Assembly: GCA_025345505.1 (NCBI GenBank)
Contig: JANVCC010010406.1
Span: forward strand, 11,744,764-11,808,763
From: Todiramphus chloris collaris
Taxonomy: Eukaryota > Chordata > Aves > Coraciiformes > Alcedinidae
Reading direction: 5' to 3'
Length of the DNA: 64,000 nucleotides
The notes below the pieces were generated by a model. That model had not been told where the DNA came from. It saw only the letters and a program-made list of their open reading frames with translations, and did not search any database. Below are positions 61,801 to 64,000 of this stretch, piece after piece. Each line of letters opens with the position of its first letter. Position 1 is the stretch's first letter. The translations under genes and the position numbers were made by a program.

Positions 61801-62482
61801 TTCTTGTTTGCTGAACAGGTGGTTTCCCTGCTTCTTTTCACCAAAGAGGTATTGAGATGTTGTCTTGAAGATTATACTGTTCAGACAATCCACAGGAATA
61901 TCTTACTTAGATGTACCTGTGATTTTGTGTCCTGCTCATGCCATTACCACTGAGACTACCATTTAGCATTAGTATTTATGGTCAGATACACAAGAGGAGA
62001 AGCCAAGAAAAGACACTAACCTAATGCCTGACAGATCTGCAAATACCAGTCACCATCTGAGTCACAGGGAGTTTTACTGTTGACAGGGGGTGGTAGAGTT
62101 GTTCTGTTGCAGACGTTTAATGTCCAATGTTAAAGGTCTCAACTACAGTATAAAATTCTTCCAAGAATAAGTCTCATTTCCTTTTAGAATTTGGCTTTCC
62201 TTTTTATCATACACAGAAATCATCTCAAAATACACAGTAACTCATGGTTTGTAAATGTGACAGAAGTTTTATTCAGATTGTATATCCAAACTGTTTATGC
62301 TAATGATGACAAATTTTATTGTTCAGATTGATGCTCTGGAGACCGTTTTGCAGTCTGTCCTTGAAGCAAAACCTGGTCCAGAATCAGCTGAAGAAGTCAA
62401 GGAATTAGAGCAGAAGTCACAGTGTGCAGAATCAGAAGAAACAGAGCAGTCTAAAGCACCTGAGTACTACAGCCGATTCAAG
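22825..62482 (+). CDS. MRPS27: Small ribosomal subunit protein mS27, mitochondrial (3' part outside the window)
   Basis: MRPS27 (mS27) is a PPR-type subunit of the small mitoribosomal subunit, reported to contact 12S rRNA and to support mitochondrial translation. Plus-strand coding exons are 22825-22888, 24989-25066, 30719-30789, 32785-32843, 52271-52385, 52897-52975, 54255-54370, 56862-56964, 59271-59413 and 62327-62482. They total 984 nt or 328 codons, joined in frame by GT-AG introns. The N terminus is [10 protein letters not shown] and then [19 protein letters not shown]-like helices include [36 protein letters not shown] and [14 protein letters not shown] low-complexity acidic linker (about residues 290-320) contains SEETEQSK. 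The human protein is 414 residues as I recall, so the C-terminal 80 or so residues lie beyond 64000. I found no convincing last exon between 62483 and 64000. The gene shares its promoter with PTCD2. Confidence 0.96.
22889..24988 (+). other. MRPS27 intron 1 (2.1 kb)
   Basis: Begins inside the CpG island, then direct repeat copy B, then AT-rich sequence. The minus strand has protein-like stretches at about 23940-24050 and 24285-24440 that no known gene explains (see findings). Confidence 0.8.
23137..23321. repeat. Direct repeat copy B, MRPS27 side of the promoter
   Basis: The partner of 21971-22190, on the other flank of the CpG island in MRPS27 intron 1. It has a single copy of the block that is duplicated in copy A. 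By eye roughly 85 percent of aligned bases match. Confidence 0.85.
24989..25066 (+). CDS. MRPS27: MRPS27 coding exon 2
   Basis: 78 nt, phase 1 to phase 1, acceptor ttcattag and donor gtgaga. It encodes [19 protein letters not shown] followed by KEEHSL, matching the YLLSSAYVDSHKWE segment of human MRPS27. Confidence 0.95.
25067..30718 (+). other. MRPS27 intron 2 (5.7 kb)
   Basis: AT-rich unique sequence without recognised repeats. It contains two exon-like segments with AG and GT borders (25857-25931 and 28268-28360) and overlapping chance frames at about 29296-29765. Confidence 0.8.
30719..30789 (+). CDS. MRPS27: MRPS27 coding exon 3
   Basis: 71 nt, phase 1 to phase 0, acceptor ttctccag and donor gtaagg. 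It encodes [20 protein letters not shown] and ISR, nearly identical to the mammalian protein. Confidence 0.97.
30790..32784 (+). other. MRPS27 intron 3 (2.0 kb), phase 0
   Basis: This intron interrupts a stretch that is one continuous exon in the neighbouring paralogue PTCD2. No repeats or other features were seen inside, apart from a poly-T tract at its 3' end. Confidence 0.85.
32785..32843 (+). CDS. MRPS27: MRPS27 coding exon 4
   Basis: 59 nt, phase 0 to phase 2. A long poly-T tract precedes the atcag acceptor and the donor is gtaagc. It encodes [19 protein letters not shown], among the most conserved parts of mS27. Confidence 0.97.
32844..52270 (+). other. MRPS27 intron 4 (19.4 kb)
   Basis: By far the longest intron. 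It holds a CR1 tail (40418-40706), a ten-G run (39756-39765), AT-rich homeodomain-motif-rich stretches at about 49870-49950 and 50500-50740, and otherwise unique sequence. All reading frames inside are short and overlap on several strands, so I take none as a gene. Confidence 0.8.
40418..40706 (+). mobile_element. CR1 LINE 3' end in MRPS27 intron 4
   Basis: Contains the terminal CR1 ORF2 codons ([41 protein letters not shown]) with a stop. The 3' tail follows (ggactggatgatccccagag, then attctgtgattctgtaatg). Sense to MRPS27. Confidence 0.92.
52271..52385 (+). CDS. MRPS27: MRPS27 coding exon 5
   Basis: 115 nt, phase 2 to phase 0. It encodes [18 protein letters not shown] and then [20 protein letters not shown], a PPR helix pair. 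Acceptor cctttag and donor gtaagt. It follows the 19.4-kb intron. Confidence 0.97.
52897..52975 (+). CDS. MRPS27: MRPS27 coding exon 6
   Basis: 79 nt, phase 0 to phase 1. It encodes [19 protein letters not shown] and then IKQKKYE, the first half of a PPR. A strong pyrimidine tract precedes cttcag; the donor is gtaaaa. It is the structural twin of PTCD2 exon 5. Confidence 0.97.
54255..54370 (+). CDS. MRPS27: MRPS27 coding exon 7
   Basis: 116 nt, phase 1 to phase 0. It encodes [18 protein letters not shown] and [20 protein letters not shown]. Acceptor ctccacag and donor gtaagc. Confidence 0.96.
54371..56861 (+). other. MRPS27 intron 7 (2.5 kb)
   Basis: Unique AT-rich sequence; nothing recognised. 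The shorter introns 5 (52386-52896) and 6 (52976-54254) likewise show nothing. Confidence 0.8.
56862..56964 (+). CDS. MRPS27: MRPS27 coding exon 8
   Basis: 103 nt, phase 0 to phase 1. It encodes [18 protein letters not shown] followed by [16 protein letters not shown], very close to the mammalian sequence. Acceptor ctttgcag and donor gtaagt. Confidence 0.97.
57520..57558 (+). mobile_element. CR1 terminal remnant in MRPS27 intron 8
   Basis: The stretch gtccctcccaatgcaaacc followed by attctatgattccatgatta matches only the last 40 bp or so of CR1. Confidence 0.65.
58313..58425 (-). mobile_element. CR1 LINE 3'-end fragment in MRPS27 intron 8
   Basis: On the plus strand it begins atagaatcacagaattgttt and continues through the reversed CR1 terminal region (tgttggaaaggatg, catccaaccgttaacc, ctaagcaccacatag). 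About 110 bp, antisense to MRPS27. The 5' edge is approximate. Confidence 0.85.
59271..59413 (+). CDS. MRPS27: MRPS27 coding exon 9
   Basis: 143 nt, phase 1 to phase 0. It encodes [19 protein letters not shown] and then [16 protein letters not shown]. Acceptor ttgacag and donor gtaagt. Confidence 0.97.
59414..62326 (+). other. MRPS27 intron 9 (2.9 kb)
   Basis: Contains the AT-only tract at 60556-60650. No gene or recognised mobile element. Confidence 0.8.
60556..60650. repeat. AT-only low-complexity tract
   Basis: About 95 bp made almost entirely of A and T (poly-A, poly-T and TTATTATTA runs) in MRPS27 intron 9. Confidence 0.9.
62327..62482 (+). CDS. MRPS27: MRPS27 coding exon 10
   Basis: 156 nt, phase 0 to phase 0 (52 codons). 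It encodes [14 protein letters not shown], a Glu-rich linker ([10 protein letters not shown]) and [17 protein letters not shown]. The IEETEQSK and RF-K positions anchor it to human MRPS27. The acidic linker differs much more from the human protein than the other exons do. Acceptor ttgttcag and donor gtgaga. Confidence 0.94.
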
Positions 62483-64000
62483 GTGAGAGAATTTCATTTA
62501 TCTAAGTATTTGAAGCCATAGCAGATCTCCATAATATATAGTAGCAAATACATATCCAGGCTTATTATGGCTATTGGACTGACATCCCTTCAGTGCATCA
62601 GAAGTCCCACCTGCCATTTTTGAAACTGATGTCACCTTACATTTTCACTTCACAGAAGCAGCAGCAGCCTACAAAGACATGAATGCTCAAGGCCACTTGT
62701 CTTTTGTCTGTCTGCTTGGATTTTATCTTCACTTTTCATACATCAAAATGATAAATAACAGTCCTGTTCCTGAAAGTGGTATGTCTTTAGAGATACGTTA
62801 TCTGACCTTGTGTGGGCTCTTGCTCATTAAAATAAATTGTAATAGGCATGTGACCATCCTGAATTATTGTCTGTTTGTGTATGTCACACAAACAGTTCAT
62901 CATTAGAGCACACCTATATAACGGGTGCATTTTATTTGATCATCTCATAGCTATATGACAGTCTCATTTTATTTTACCATCTCTGGTTTGTACTGTGGTA
63001 AAAATCAAATACCCTAAGTTAAAAGTAATCTAGCTTTTAGTTCCACGAGCAGTAATCTTTCCATAGTCCATCACTTTCCTCTGCTGCTGTCATGATCTGG
63101 GCAAGGTGTTCTGGATACAAACTGCTCTTCTAAAGAAGTTTCAAAAGTTAAAAGACTAATACCCTGTGTTTTCACCTCACGCATACACTTCTTTAGTTTT
63201 ATTTACATAAATTATTTGCCACTGATCTTTAGATATTAAATTTGCTTTGTAGGTGCTTAGAATTTTTTAATTAAAGTGTTGGGGAATCAGTGCTCAGCAT
63301 GTGATAATTAATGCGATACAGTGAATTAGGTAAACACAAGTGCCCTTTGAAGGAGGGAGCAGTGCATTTTATGAGTCTCCCATTGTCTAGTCTTGAAGAA
63401 AATAATGTAGAGTGCTCGAAACAAGCCCTAGATGTCAAACTCAAGGCAGACTAGAGCCAAGAGGGTAGCTTCCTCCTCACCTCAGCATTTACACGAGTTT
63501 CTTAATTAACCCCAGTTAATTCCCTGATGTGGCAGTGAGTGCCCTGACTTTGAGCCAACAAACTATAGTCCCAATACTTAGCTCTAAACTCTCACCAGAA
63601 GAGTCTGAATATAAGACAGATTCACCCCTCATGTGAAGTTTAGGCATGCAACAGTAAGTTATATGTATATATTCCACAATTTCTTGACTGTCTGGATGAG
63701 AAAAGGAGCTCACAAGTAAGAATGACATTTCAGCTAAACCTGAAAGAGCTCTTGGACTCTTGTCTCAAATCCATTAGGCCAGCACCAGCCAGTCTTCCCA
63801 ATTGAAACCCTGGATACCTGTGGGCCTGGTTCACAGGGCAGAGAAGTTCACTAGAAATCCATACAAGTTTGCGGGAAGATGTCAGCTCTGAAGCAACCTG
63901 GTGATGTTGGTATTCACAGCTGCTGTCCCAGCACAGATCACCTGCCCCTTGTGTGATGTAATCTCAACATAGGATTTGCACTCCTGCTGCTGGAAACACT
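62483..64000 (+). other. MRPS27 intron 10, 5' part
   Basis: Begins at a gtgaga donor and runs to the window edge. I looked for the expected C-terminal exon (a Lys/Gln/Glu-rich helix after SRFK) and did not find it, so it should lie further right. Confidence 0.75.

Noticed and set aside
1..64000. tRNA, rRNA, snoRNA or CRISPR features
   Set aside because: I saw no cloverleaf with A and B boxes, no convincing paired C/D or H/ACA boxes in the ribosomal-protein-gene introns, and no spaced identical repeats. A covariance-model scan would be needed to exclude small RNAs.

Overview
The window is vertebrate nuclear DNA, almost certainly from a bird. Protein-coding genes are split into short exons by GT-AG introns of moderate size. 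The only recognisable interspersed repeats are 5'-truncated CR1 LINEs, whose 3' ends carry the avian/reptilian octamer tail. One GC-rich CpG island sits in otherwise AT-rich sequence. The two genes match the neighbouring pair PTCD2 and MRPS27 of human 5q13.2, a region I recall as corresponding to the avian Z chromosome. That assignment is inference.

Layout. Positions 1-7008 lie downstream of PTCD2 and hold one CR1 copy (about 4551-5480) and a small CR1 tail fragment. Positions 7009-22736 hold PTCD2 on the minus strand: ten coding exons, 1146 nt, 381 codons plus stop, apparently complete. Positions 22737-22824 are an 88-bp gap between the two start codons, inside a CpG island (about 22380-23060) that must act as a bidirectional promoter. 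From 22825 to the right edge runs MRPS27 on the plus strand: ten coding exons in the window (984 nt, 328 codons). Its C-terminal exon or exons lie beyond 64000. Intron 4 of MRPS27 is very large (19.4 kb) and holds a CR1 tail and two AT-rich stretches that resemble conserved noncoding DNA. Two direct repeats of about 185 bp flank the CpG island.

Both genes encode mitochondrial pentatricopeptide-repeat (PPR) proteins. PTCD2 acts in mitochondrial RNA processing and MRPS27 (mS27) is a subunit of the small mitoribosomal subunit. A shared promoter would couple mitochondrial RNA maturation to translation.

The most striking observation comes from aligning their exons. The head-to-head neighbours share intron positions and phases (1, 1, 2, 0, 1, 0) over six consecutive junctions, have twin 79-nt exons with similar sequence, and have a 130-nt exon in PTCD2 that equals two MRPS27 exons of 71+59 nt. 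This is strong gene-structure evidence that the pair arose by inverted duplication around one promoter and that one intron was later gained or lost. No RNA genes, CRISPR arrays or intact mobile elements were recognised.
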